This document shows, one piece after another, positions 35,261-42,154 of a DNA stretch of 44,035 nt (its first letter is position 1; each line of letters starts with the position of its first letter). The notes under the pieces were generated by a model that saw nothing but the letters and a program-made list of their open reading frames with translations, did no database searches and had not been told where the DNA came from. The position numbers and the translations under genes were made by a program. The stretch comes from an uncultured Clostridia bacterium. Its GTDB lineage: Bacteria > Bacillota > Clostridia > Christensenellales > UBA1242. Location of the stretch: the NCBI GenBank assembly GCA_937925475.1, contig CALEWH010000002.1, positions 1 through 44,035 of the forward strand, given 5' to 3'.

Positions 35261-35273
35261 AGGAGTATGAAAA

Positions 35274-36242
35274 ATGGAAAGAATCGGAATTTTGTGTAGT
35301 GGTGGCGATAGCCAAGGCATGAACACTTGCATCAAAACCATAGTAAAAATATGCGAATCTCACAATATTTTGCCCATTGCAATCAATCGTGGTTTTCAAG
35401 GACTAATCGAAAACGATTTTAGTTTTCTAAATCACGAAATGGTGGCAAACATTGACAATCTAGGCGGTTGTTTTATTAAAGTGGCAAGATGTAAAGAGTT
35501 TGAAACTCCCCAAGGCGTCAAAAAAGGCGTCAACAATCTTATAAAAAACCGCATTGACGGATTAATTGTTATAGGGGGAAATGGCTCGTTTAAGGGGGTT
35601 GAAGAGCTTGCAAAATATGGCATTAAGTGCATAGCAATCCCAGGAACAATCGACAATGACTTGTTTTACACAGACAATGCGCTAGGTTTTGACACTGCTG
35701 TTACAAATTGTGTATCAGCAATCGAAAACATCAGACAAACAATGCTTGCAAATAATAGAGCCTTGGTGGTCGAAGTTATGGGTCGTGATTGTGGAGATAT
35801 AGCACTAAGGACAGCGCTTGCAACAGTGGCACATTCAGTCGCAACTAAGGAATTGAAAAAGAGTGTAAAAGACATAATTAAAGATTTGCGTCAAGTACTC
35901 GAATTTGGCATTGTGTCGCCAGTGGTCGTGATGAGCGAACACCAACCTTTTACTCCACAAGATGTCGCAAATGAAATCGAAAAACAACTTGGCGTCGAAT
36001 CTCGTGGCTGTACTTTGGGCTACATTCAAAGAGGTGGAGCTCCAAGTGTTAAAGACAAGATCCTTGCTATCAAGTGGGGGATTGAAAGCGTAGAAATGTT
36101 GTTGGACGGAAAATATGGCTATGCTTTAGGAGTTAAGGGAAATCGCATAATATCTGTTCCTATTGAAGAAGCCAATCGCACAAAACAAGTATTTGATATG
36201 GATTCGTATAGGGCACTAAGAAAACTTTATAATCTAAAATAA
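35274..36242 (+). CDS. pfkA: 6-phosphofructokinase, ATP type, with Asn at the Asp103 position
   Basis: This 322-residue PfkA phosphorylates fructose 6-phosphate in glycolysis. Motifs are GGDSQGMN (residues 10-17), PGTIDND (catalytic Asp127), MGRDCGDIAL and LGYIQRGG. Numbering coincides with the E. coli enzyme. The nucleotide/Mg loop, normally GGDGS, reads GGNGS, so the Mg-binding Asp103 is Asn. Gly104 is kept, which argues against PPi specificity. Some effector-site Arg are Lys (GMNTCIKTIVK). Activity is likely but may be altered. It is last in the operon, 13 nt after dnaE, with a terminator following. Confidence 0.9.
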   Translation: MERIGILCSGGDSQGMNTCIKTIVKICESHNILPIAINRGFQGLIENDFSFLNHEMVANIDNLGGCFIKVARCKEFETPQGVKKGVNNLIKNRIDGLIVIGGNGSFKGVEELAKYGIKCIAIPGTIDNDLFYTDNALGFDTAVTNCVSAIENIRQTMLANNRALVVEVMGRDCGDIALRTALATVAHSVATKELKKSVKDIIKDLRQVLEFGIVSPVVVMSEHQPFTPQDVANEIEKQLGVESRGCTLGYIQRGGAPSVKDKILAIKWGIESVEMLLDGKYGYALGVKGNRIISVPIEEANRTKQVFDMDSYRALRKLYNLK

Positions 36243-36284
36243 ATGTAAGAAAACACAACGAATTGATATTTTATATATAAAAAC

Positions 36285-36312
36285 AAAAAAGACCTATAAA
36301 GGTCTTTTTTCT
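36285..36312 (+). terminator. Terminator of the murB-pfkA operon
   Basis: AAAAAAGACC (36285-36294) pairs with GGTCTTTTTT (36301-36310). The A/T symmetry would also allow use from the minus strand. Confidence 0.88.
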
Positions 36313-36364
36313 TGCTTAACTCTATTAATTTGACATAAAAACAAATGTTTTTGTCATAAAGATG

Positions 36365-36910
36365 TTACTTATTGCCACAATCACAGTCTTTATTTGTACA
36401 TTTGCCACAATCACAATTTTCTGGTTTATTGTTTTTCACTGGTGATGAATCGGCTGTTTTGTGCGACATATCGTGTGCGTATTCGGCAAATTGTCGTCGA
36501 TAATCCGCATACTTGTTTTGGTCACTTGTTTGGCGAAATTCTGCTACTTGATTTGACTCATTGTTTGTGTTTGCATAACTTGCGTTATTTGCATTTTGAT
36601 TTGACAAGTCTGCACTAGTTTCTTGTGCTCTTACTCTTGACATATTGTTTTCTTCGGGCACAAATACAGGATTTTGTTGCATAGTTTTTTTGTTTAGTTT
36701 TTTAAGATTGAAAGTAAGTTTTCCTTTGTTTTTGATTAGGTTTATGCTTACTATCACAGCACCAATGCCAATGACTACATATACTATTCGACTAAATATA
36801 TTTGCTTGGCTTCCAAACAATCCTGCCACAAAGTCAAATTGTAGTATGCCTATTGTGAGCCAGTTTGCACACCCAATTAGTACTAATATAAACGATATAA
36901 GTGCTATCAT
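36365..36910 (-). CDS. DUF378 membrane protein with Cys-rich C-terminal tail
   Basis: This 181-residue protein has an N-terminal DUF378 domain (about residues 1-65) with two membrane helices (MIALISFILVLIGCANWLTI and the segment ending VVIGIGAVIVSINL). A long polar, Asn/Gln-rich linker leads to a tail with six Cys in the last 16 residues (CDCGKC..CDCG). DUF378 (YuzA-like) proteins are usually only about 70 residues, so the tail is an addition. The ATG at 36910 is chosen for AGGAGGT upstream; an in-frame start 10 codons earlier has none. Function is unknown; the tail could bind metal. Confidence 0.8.
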   Translation of the reverse strand: MIALISFILVLIGCANWLTIGILQFDFVAGLFGSQANIFSRIVYVVIGIGAVIVSINLIKNKGKLTFNLKKLNKKTMQQNPVFVPEENNMSRVRAQETSADLSNQNANNASYANTNNESNQVAEFRQTSDQNKYADYRRQFAEYAHDMSHKTADSSPVKNNKPENCDCGKCTNKDCDCGNK

Positions 36911-36961
36911 ATTACCTCCTATTTTATATTTAGTTTTCACAAATAAGAGGTTTTTATGTAT

Positions 36962-36983
36962 AAAAAAACACCCTTGCGGGTGT
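36962..36983 (-). terminator. Terminator of the 85-residue gene (minus strand)
   Basis: ACACCC-TTGC-GGGTGT (36968-36983) with a T run on the minus strand (36962-36968). Confidence 0.85.
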
Positions 36984-36994
36984 AAGAAGATTGA

Positions 36995-37252
36995 CTACGA
37001 TCTAATTATCTCTATTGCAAACTTTTCATTGTAAAACTTTTCTACAAAATCATCTTTTGTAAAATGTGTGTGATTAAAAAGAATAAAGTTTTTTATATGC
37101 TTTGTGAGTATAACAGGAACAGGGATATCAAGACTTGCACAAATTTCGCTTACATAGTCATAAAAACTATGTATAGAAAAATCACCATCTACTACATAGA
37201 CAGTATCTTTTACTACCTTATTATCGTCTAATATTTTCCCCCAAATTTTCAT
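36995..37252 (-). CDS. Small conserved-looking uncharacterised protein
   Basis: This 85-residue soluble protein runs from MKIWGKILDDNKVVKDTVYVV to a C-terminal DDFVEKFYNEKFAIEII. I believe proteins with this MKIWGKI opening are widespread and uncharacterised in clostridia, but cannot confirm that here. A GTGGGG element lies 7 nt upstream of the chosen ATG; two further in-frame ATG codons upstream would add up to 10 residues. A terminator follows. It may be expressed apart from the DUF378 gene downstream, which has its own ribosome site beyond that terminator. Confidence 0.65.
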   Translation of the reverse strand: MKIWGKILDDNKVVKDTVYVVDGDFSIHSFYDYVSEICASLDIPVPVILTKHIKNFILFNHTHFTKDDFVEKFYNEKFAIEIIRS

Positions 37253-37399
37253 CTGTTTACCCCACGACATATTGTAGCACATTTTTCTGTTTTTCCAAAT
37301 CTTTTATTGAGTTTTTGGGACATATAAAAATGTATGAATTATTTTTAAGTTTGTAGAATAAATTAATTAAAAATTTTCCAATATAAATGGATTAAATTA

Positions 37400-37428
37400 T
37401 TGACAAATAATATTTACTAATATATAAT
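37400..37428 (+). promoter_or_regulatory. Promoter of greA
   Basis: TTGACA (37400-37405), 17 bp, TATAAT (37423-37428): full consensus. Confidence 0.85.
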
Positions 37429-37481
37429 AACACAACTTGAAAAGTTATATATTATTAGTCTTAATTAAAGGAGGGCAGAGT

Positions 37482-37961
37482 ATGGAAAATGAAGTATATT
37501 TGACAAAAGAAGCATATAAGGAATTGCAAGAAAGATTGGCTTATTTAAAGAGTGAAGGCAGAGTGGATATTGCAAACAAAATTGCTGTTGCGCGTTCGTT
37601 TGGCGATATTAGCGAAAACAGTGAATATGATGCTGCCCGCGAAGAGGAAGCCGCACTCGAACTTGAAATAATGACAATCGAAAACAATCTTCGTAATGCA
37701 AAAATCATCACTAAAATGAAAGTTGATACATCGGTGGTAAATGTAGGATGTGAAGTAGTCGTAAAGGATATGGAATTTGGTGATACACTTACATTCAACA
37801 TTTCAGGAAGTTATGATAGCGACCCTACAAAAGGCATTATCTCCAATGAGAGTCCTATTGGAAAAGCCTTGATTGGAAAGAAGAAAGGCGACATTGCCGA
37901 AGTAGTAATTCCTGCGACAAAGGGCGTAGCAAAATACAAAATTATGAGTATCAAATATTAA
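37482..37961 (+). CDS. greA: Transcription elongation factor GreA
   Basis: This 159-residue GreA rescues backtracked RNA polymerase. The N-terminal coiled coil (about residues 5-75) carries the acidic tip ARSFGDISENSEYDAAREE, with the catalytic acidic residues. The C-terminal FKBP-like domain ends with SPIGKALIGKKKGDIAEVVIPATKGVAKYKIMSI. The ATG at 37482 has AAAGGAGGG upstream; an in-frame ATG at 37437 lies too close to the promoter and has no ribosome site. It is a single-gene unit with consensus promoter and terminator. Confidence 0.96.
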   Translation: MENEVYLTKEAYKELQERLAYLKSEGRVDIANKIAVARSFGDISENSEYDAAREEEAALELEIMTIENNLRNAKIITKMKVDTSVVNVGCEVVVKDMEFGDTLTFNISGSYDSDPTKGIISNESPIGKALIGKKKGDIAEVVIPATKGVAKYKIMSIKY

Positions 37962-37962
37962 T

Positions 37963-37985
37963 AAAGAGGTGAAAACCTCTTTTTT
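37963..37985 (+). terminator. Terminator of greA
   Basis: AAAGAGGT-GAAA-ACCTCTTT (37963-37982) followed by T. Confidence 0.85.
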
Positions 37986-38010
37986 GTTTTGTGGTCAAAT
38001 AGTGGCAGAT

Positions 38011-38039
38011 TTGACAAAACAATACATATATGATATACT
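38011..38039 (+). promoter_or_regulatory. Promoter of the unknown gene at 38063
   Basis: TTGACA (38011-38016), 17 bp, TATACT (38034-38039) with an extended TGA just before the -10. Confidence 0.82.
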
Positions 38040-38062
38040 AAAATAGTAAAGAAGGGAGTATT

Positions 38063-38950
38063 ATGAAAACGACTGAAAAACTAGTAAAAAATAAAAATGA
38101 AATAAATGTAGTTGATGTAATCAATTCAATAGTCGAACAACAAAATGATTTGTTTTTGAAAAATTTTAAAAAGGCTACACCAAGTGAAAAAGTCATTGAA
38201 GTAAGCAAGAAAGAAAAACAAAATGCGTTGTTTGAGGCTTTTTATTATCTAGACAAAGAAGATTTTATTGAAAAGGTGTTAAAACAAATAAATGGAGATC
38301 ATGCATACAAGTACACTCCAAGAGAAAATTTGACCTGCACATATGGGACATTGTATTTGCCCGTTGTCGACACCAAAACAAAAACGGTTAAGATTGAAAA
38401 ACACCAAGCCATCTACTATACAAGTACAGACGACCGTCTTGCAAAACTAAGAGAAGACAATATGTATACATTTGATGAGGCAAAAAGTCTTTATGAATAT
38501 GCTTTGCGTGAGATGCATGCAAACAAAATGGTGTTGTTGAGGGAGAAAAACGACATAATAGATGTTACACCTCTTAAAGAGAAGGAAAAATTTTCTTATG
38601 CCACACTTACATATGATAAGTACCCATTGTATGCCCTAGACATAGTAAGACGCCAACACGCAATTGTTTATGGCATAACAGACCATATCGCCAACAAAAT
38701 CATTATGGAAAAAGTGGAGAAAGAAGGATATCAAATCGAACTTACACCTAAAAAGCAATTTTTGAAAAATGTCAAAAAAGTCTTTAAGCGTTCGGAGAAA
38801 AATTGTTTTGAGGAAGAACAAAGACTATACAAAGTGAAAGTGGTGGATAAAAACCATCCAAAGCCACGCAATTTCTTCCAAAAACTAACTGATTATGTGA
38901 AGCGCTCAAACAAAACTAAATCAGATAGTTCGAAAGTAGACGGCAAATAG
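38063..38950 (+). CDS. Uncharacterised 295-residue basic protein
   Basis: No family is recognised. The gene has a near-consensus promoter, the ribosome site GAAGGGAG and its own terminator. The protein is soluble, charged and Lys-rich. It has a helical N-terminal region (about 1-85), a beta-looking middle (LTCTYGTLYLPVVDTKTKTVKIEKHQAIYYTS, about 90-125), helices with YTFDEAKSLYEYALREM (near 140), and a very basic C-terminal part (about 225-290). No catalytic motif, signal peptide or membrane segment is visible. The basic tail is compatible with binding nucleic acid or ribosomes, but nothing shows it directly. Confidence 0.72.
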   Translation: MKTTEKLVKNKNEINVVDVINSIVEQQNDLFLKNFKKATPSEKVIEVSKKEKQNALFEAFYYLDKEDFIEKVLKQINGDHAYKYTPRENLTCTYGTLYLPVVDTKTKTVKIEKHQAIYYTSTDDRLAKLREDNMYTFDEAKSLYEYALREMHANKMVLLREKNDIIDVTPLKEKEKFSYATLTYDKYPLYALDIVRRQHAIVYGITDHIANKIIMEKVEKEGYQIELTPKKQFLKNVKKVFKRSEKNCFEEEQRLYKVKVVDKNHPKPRNFFQKLTDYVKRSNKTKSDSSKVDGK

Positions 38951-38960
38951 AATGTAAATA

Positions 38961-38993
38961 AAAAAATATGACCTAGTCGGGTCATATTTTTTT
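38961..38993. terminator. Terminator, probably bidirectional
   Basis: AAAATATGACC pairs with GGTCATATTTT (38963-38990), A run on the left and T run on the right, between convergent genes. Confidence 0.85.
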
Positions 38994-39027
38994 GTCTTAT
39001 TAAGTTGATTAGATGTTAATTACTAGT

Positions 39028-39711
39028 TTACAATCCAAGACGGCGCTTTAATTCGGCGTTTTCTGCTTCCAATCTTTCTACTTTTTGAAGTAGTGCAAAA
39101 TATTCTTCATTTGAAATATTTGCAGTTTTTGGCTTTGCATTAACTTCGTCTTTTTCATCAGTAACTGTTTTTCTTCCGACGATGCTTGTTGTGCACAAAA
39201 GTCCAAAAGCAACAAGGCAAAGCACTAAGAATAACTTCCAAAATCCTTTAATTCCAAACACATTTACACGGAATACTTGAAGGGTCAAAATAACATCGAT
39301 TGCAAGAATAACAATGTAGGTTATGATTTGCAAAGCAAGATATTTTTTATCAAGTTTTAGGATAAGCGAAATGATGATGTTGAATAATACAGCAAACATT
39401 CCAAGCACGATAATTACTTTATTGAAATAAACTGGAGTTTTGAAATTTGTAAAGTAGATTATAAGTGCCATAACTGTTGTTGCGGACATAAGCGCGATAG
39501 TTGCGATTGCTATCGATCGGTTTTTCTTGTAAATCGATATCGAGTTTACCGAGAACGCCGACGCAACCCCAATAGTTGCAAAACTTAGTAACACATTTAG
39601 AAGCGGTTTTTCAAATACTGGCAGTTTGAATATTGCACCTATCAACATTGCCACAGAAATTAGTACGCAAGCAAGTGATACATATGTTAAGATTTTCTTT
39701 GTTGTTTTCAT
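39028..39711 (-). CDS. Uncharacterised multi-pass membrane protein with C-terminal coiled coil
   Basis: This 227-residue protein has about six predicted membrane helices between residues 8 and 180 (ILTYVSLACVLISVAMLIGAI first; LFLVLCLVAFGLLCTTSIVG last). A cytosolic polar linker and a short leucine-heptad coiled coil at the extreme C-terminus follow (EYFALLQKVERLEAENAELKRRLGL). That coiled coil suggests oligomerisation. I do not recognise a family. GGTGT before the ATG is a weak ribosome site, and a good promoter lies upstream. Confidence 0.75.
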   Translation of the reverse strand: MKTTKKILTYVSLACVLISVAMLIGAIFKLPVFEKPLLNVLLSFATIGVASAFSVNSISIYKKNRSIAIATIALMSATTVMALIIYFTNFKTPVYFNKVIIVLGMFAVLFNIIISLILKLDKKYLALQIITYIVILAIDVILTLQVFRVNVFGIKGFWKLFLVLCLVAFGLLCTTSIVGRKTVTDEKDEVNAKPKTANISNEEYFALLQKVERLEAENAELKRRLGL

Positions 39712-39744
39712 TTTTACACCATACCTTTTTGTTATATTACCATA

Positions 39745-39773
39745 ATTATAGGGAGAAACTAGTTTTTTGTAAA
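39745..39773 (-). promoter_or_regulatory. Promoter of the membrane protein gene
   Basis: On the minus strand: TTTACA (39768-39773), 17 bp, TATAAT (39745-39750). The -35 lies in an imperfect inverted repeat (39761-39773 with 39791-39801) that could be an operator. Confidence 0.7.
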
Positions 39774-39942
39774 CTGATTTTATGTTAGTCTTTACAAAAC
39801 TCTAAATAAAAAGTATAGTTTTGCCAATTATTATTTGTAATCGACATTTTTCCTTGATTTTGAGTGTTGAGTGTGTTATTATAATCTCAGCTGAAATTAT
39901 AAATGGTTTTAGTGATGCAATACTGAGATGTTTATATTATAT

Positions 39943-40033
39943 GCAGGCGTACCGAAGTGGTCGTACCGGGACGCACTCGAAATGCGTTTGTCGAGCAATC
40001 GGCACGTGAGTTCGAATCTCACCGCCTGCGCCA
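39943..40033 (+). tRNA. tRNA-Ser (anticodon CGA)
   Basis: The acceptor stem GCAGGCG (39943-39949) pairs with CGCCTGC (40023-40029), discriminator G, and encoded CCA at 40031-40033. The anticodon stem ACGCA/TGCGT encloses loop CTCGAAA, anticodon CGA at 39978-39980, reading UCG. The long variable arm and discriminator G are as expected for a serine tRNA. GTTCGAATC gives the T loop. The CCA end is genome-encoded. No strong promoter spacing was found, though TATAAT lies at 39879-39884. Confidence 0.95.
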
Positions 40034-40075
40034 GAAAAAAGGTCTTTTGCAAAAAGGCTTTTTTATTTTAAAACA

Positions 40076-40104
40076 TTGACAAATATAGATAGATAATTTA
40101 CAAT
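40076..40104 (+). promoter_or_regulatory. Promoter of the metK riboswitch transcript
   Basis: TTGACA (40076-40081), 17 bp, TACAAT (40099-40104). Transcription should start near 40111, at the 5' edge of the riboswitch. Confidence 0.8.
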
Positions 40105-40108
40105 AATA

Positions 40109-40206
40109 ACAACCATAAAGAGTGTGTGAGGGACAGCCCCGATGACCACACAGCAACCTGCGTAAAGACGAAAGGTGCTAAAGGCTGACCGATGGGATAA
40201 TTGTAC
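40109..40206 (+). ncRNA. SAM-I family (S-box) riboswitch
   Basis: The conserved S-box landmarks occur in order: AAAGAG..GAGGGA (near 40116-40132), CCCCGATGA, CAGCAACC (kink-turn/pseudoknot region), AAAGGTGCTAAAGG and the closing GACCGATGGGATAA. The P1 helix can be formed by ACAACCAT (40109-40116) with the bases around 40192-40205. The element is followed by a terminator and then metK, a classic S-box target, so SAM should switch the gene off. Confidence 0.87.
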
Positions 40207-40213
40207 ATTGAGG

Positions 40214-40238
40214 TCCCGTTGGAAACGACGGGATTTTT
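40214..40238 (+). terminator. Riboswitch expression-platform terminator
   Basis: TCCCGTT (40214-40220) pairs with GACGGGA (40227-40233), then T5. The P1 3' strand (GGGAT, 40194-40198) can instead pair with GTCCC (40213-40217), the expected antiterminator. Confidence 0.85.
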
Positions 40239-40269
40239 CTTTATGGAAGATAGACAAAGGAGAAACAAG

Positions 40270-41370
40270 ATGAAGAAAATAATAACAAGTGAGAGTGTCT
40301 GTATAGGACACCCTGACAAAACCTGTGATACAATCGCAGATGCGTTTTTGGATGAAGCGCTAAGACAAGATCGCAATAGCCAAATGGCTGTTGAGTGTGC
40401 GATAAAAGACGAACATTTGTTTGTGTATGGTGAAGCCACAACAAAAGCCCAAATCGACTATGATCGCATTGCCCGAGAAGTGCTTGCCGATGTTGGATAT
40501 GATGCCAGCAAATTTGACATAACATTGCAAATTAGCAAACAAAGCCCAGATATAAACCAAGCGGTTGTGGGAGAGCATCTAAATGCAAATGACCAAGGCA
40601 TAGTTTTTGGATATGCGTGCAACGACACACCTGAGTATATTCCTTTGCCAATAATGCTTGCACACAAACTTATGCAAAAGTTTGACGAGTTTAGACGCAA
40701 AAACCACTTGTATCATTCGGACGCAAAAAGCCAAGTTAGTGTCGAATACGACAATGATAAAGTAAAGCGAATCGACACAATACTTATATCGGTTTCGCAT
40801 GATAAGACACTTGGCATCGATACAATCAAATCCGACATTATGATAAACGTCATAGCGCCAGTTTTGGCAGAGTATAGCCAATATGACAAGGGCGACATAA
40901 AAATGCTTATAAACCCAAGCGGAAAATTTACAGTGTGGGGAAGTTATGGCGATAGCGGTTGTGTGGGTCGCAAAATTGTTGTTGATACATATGGTGGAGT
41001 AGGTCGTGTCGGCGGTGGTTGTTTCAGTAGCAAAAACGCAACAAAGGTCGACCGCAGTGGGGCATACTATGCTAGATATATAGCAAAAAATATTGTTGCA
41101 AATGGACTTGCGGATAAGTGTGAAGTCGAACTAAGTTTTGGCATAGGACTAGCCCGCCCGCTAAGTATCAATATTGAAACATTTGAAACAAATCGTGTTC
41201 CTATGGAAAAAATCTACGAATATGTACGCCACAACTTTGACACATCGGTCGAGAATATCATAAATGAGTTGGATCTACTAAGACCAATTTACAAAAACAC
41301 CGCTTGCTTTGGACATTTTGGAAGAAACGAGTTTTCGTGGGAACAAATAAAGAAAACAAAAAACAACTGA
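40270..41370 (+). CDS. metK: S-adenosylmethionine synthetase, divergent
   Basis: This 366-residue enzyme makes SAM from methionine and ATP. The ATG at 40270 has AAAGGAG upstream; an earlier in-frame start would lie inside the riboswitch region. Landmarks kept are SVCIGHPDK, KQSPDINQAV, DAKSQV, GRKIVVDTYGG, KVDRSGAYYARYIAKNIVANGLAD and HFGR. Several loops are unlike the norm: NANDQG for GAGDQG, GSYGDSGCVGRK for GPMGDCGLTGRK, GGCFSSKNATKVD for GGAFSGKDPSKVD, and PDKTCDTIAD for PDKICDQISD. S-box control supports its identity as the functional SAM synthetase. Its stop codon lies inside the terminator stem. Confidence 0.92.
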   Translation: MKKIITSESVCIGHPDKTCDTIADAFLDEALRQDRNSQMAVECAIKDEHLFVYGEATTKAQIDYDRIAREVLADVGYDASKFDITLQISKQSPDINQAVVGEHLNANDQGIVFGYACNDTPEYIPLPIMLAHKLMQKFDEFRRKNHLYHSDAKSQVSVEYDNDKVKRIDTILISVSHDKTLGIDTIKSDIMINVIAPVLAEYSQYDKGDIKMLINPSGKFTVWGSYGDSGCVGRKIVVDTYGGVGRVGGGCFSSKNATKVDRSGAYYARYIAKNIVANGLADKCEVELSFGIGLARPLSINIETFETNRVPMEKIYEYVRHNFDTSVENIINELDLLRPIYKNTACFGHFGRNEFSWEQIKKTKNN

Positions 41371-41388
41371 TAATCAGTTGTTTTTTTG
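41359..41388. terminator. Bidirectional terminator of metK and the XRE gene
   Basis: AAAAACAACTGA (41359-41370) pairs with TCAGTTGTTTTT (41374-41385). The metK TGA is in the stem, and an A run on the left serves the minus-strand gene. Confidence 0.85.
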
Positions 41389-41400
41389 TTTGTGTATAGA

Positions 41401-41643
41401 CTAATAAAAGTCAATATCGTCTCTTTTAAAAATCGGGTCATCTAGAAATTGAATAGGGGTTATGTTAAAGGCATTGCACACTTGATAGATAAGAGCAAGA
41501 GTGGGAGATTTTGTATTTCCCTTTTCTATGTTTACAAGAGTCGAGCGTGGAATACACGCATCAATCGCAAATTTGTGCAAACTCATATTTCTCTCTTTTA
41601 ATAATGCTCTTAGCCTTATGCTAAATGCTTTGCCCAGTGTCAT
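41401..41643 (-). CDS. XRE-type HTH regulator, copy 1
   Basis: This 80-residue Cro/CI-type repressor has an HTH over about residues 20-60 (LHKFAIDACIPRSTLVNIEKGNTKSPTLALIYQVCNAFNITPIQFL). It ends DDPIFKRDDIDFY. It has no ligand or protease domain. It is one of three paralogues in a row, all ending in a D-P-x-F motif just after the last helix. GAGG lies 6 nt before the ATG, and a promoter lies upstream. Host-type regulators of this size often autoregulate; the target is unknown. Confidence 0.88.
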   Translation of the reverse strand: MTLGKAFSIRLRALLKERNMSLHKFAIDACIPRSTLVNIEKGNTKSPTLALIYQVCNAFNITPIQFLDDPIFKRDDIDFY

Positions 41644-41676
41644 AAAAACCTCATAATATTGTTTTACTATCTCTAT

Positions 41677-41704
41677 ATTATCATTTTATATTTTTGTTGT
41701 ACAA
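41677..41704 (-). promoter_or_regulatory. Promoter of XRE copy 1
   Basis: On the minus strand: TTGTAC (41699-41704), 16 bp, GATAAT (41677-41682). ATAATAT (41653-41659) and ATATTAT (41675-41681) form an inverted repeat downstream that overlaps the -10, a possible operator. Confidence 0.55.
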
Positions 41705-41733
41705 ATTAATGTAACTACTCGACTCGACAAGCC

Positions 41734-41976
41734 CTATTCGAAGTCTAGATTGTGCAAATCAAATACAGGGTCGTCAAAAAACTCCGTCAAACTAATATCC
41801 AGAGCATTGCATATCTTTACTATTGTCGAAAACTTAACATCTTTATTTACTTCATTAAAAATGTATCTTAAAGCCGAATGTGTCAATCCGCTTTCTTTTT
41901 CTAATTTGTATTTTGACATTTTCTTTTCTATCAAGAGTTTGCTAATCCTTAAAGCAAAGGCTTTGTTTGTATCCAT
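41734..41976 (-). CDS. XRE-type HTH regulator, copy 2
   Basis: This 80-residue single-HTH protein has the same length as copy 1. The HTH covers about residues 17-60 (MSKYKLEKESGLTHSALRYIFNEVNKDVKFSTIVKICNALDISLTEFF), ending DDPVFDLHNLDFE. I chose the ATG at 41976, with GGTG 7-8 nt upstream, because it gives the same N-terminus as its paralogues. Earlier in-frame starts would run through the operator region. Two copies of a 20-bp inverted repeat lie just upstream. No T-rich terminator separates it from copy 1, so some co-transcription is possible. Confidence 0.87.
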   Translation of the reverse strand: MDTNKAFALRISKLLIEKKMSKYKLEKESGLTHSALRYIFNEVNKDVKFSTIVKICNALDISLTEFFDDPVFDLHNLDFE

Positions 41977-42001
41977 AATAATCACCATAGTCGTAGTAAA
42001 T

Positions 42002-42076
42002 AAGTGAAATATACTGCACTTATTGTTGACATTATAATTTATTATGAATAAAATATAAGTGAAGTATACTGCACCT
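42002..42076. promoter_or_regulatory. Paired operator-like inverted repeats upstream of XRE copy 2
   Basis: AAGTGAAATATACTGCACTT (42002-42021) and AAGTGAAGTATACTGCACCT (42057-42076) are two near-identical copies, 55 bp apart (about five helical turns). Each has AAGTG/CACTT-type arms around a TATA centre. Between them lie a minus-strand TATAAT (42031-42036) for copy 2 and a plus-strand TTGACA-17-TAAAAT (42026-42054). Autoregulation by copy 2 is the simplest reading. Confidence 0.7.
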
Positions 42077-42126
42077 ATATACATAGAAAAAACATAGGTG
42101 GAGTTGTATTTTAAGTCAAAACAAAA

Positions 42127-42154
42127 TAAAAAAACAGTTGGTAGTCCAACTGTT
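42127..42154 (-). terminator. Terminator of XRE copy 3 (minus strand)
   Basis: ACAGTTGG-TAGT-CCAACTGT (42134-42153) with a T run on the minus strand; the gene's stop codon overlaps the stem. Confidence 0.85.

Noticed and set aside
40034..40070. A/T-rich hairpin after tRNA-Ser as a terminator
   Set aside because: The stem is short with ambiguous pairings. It may terminate the tRNA transcript, but I could not support a definite hairpin.
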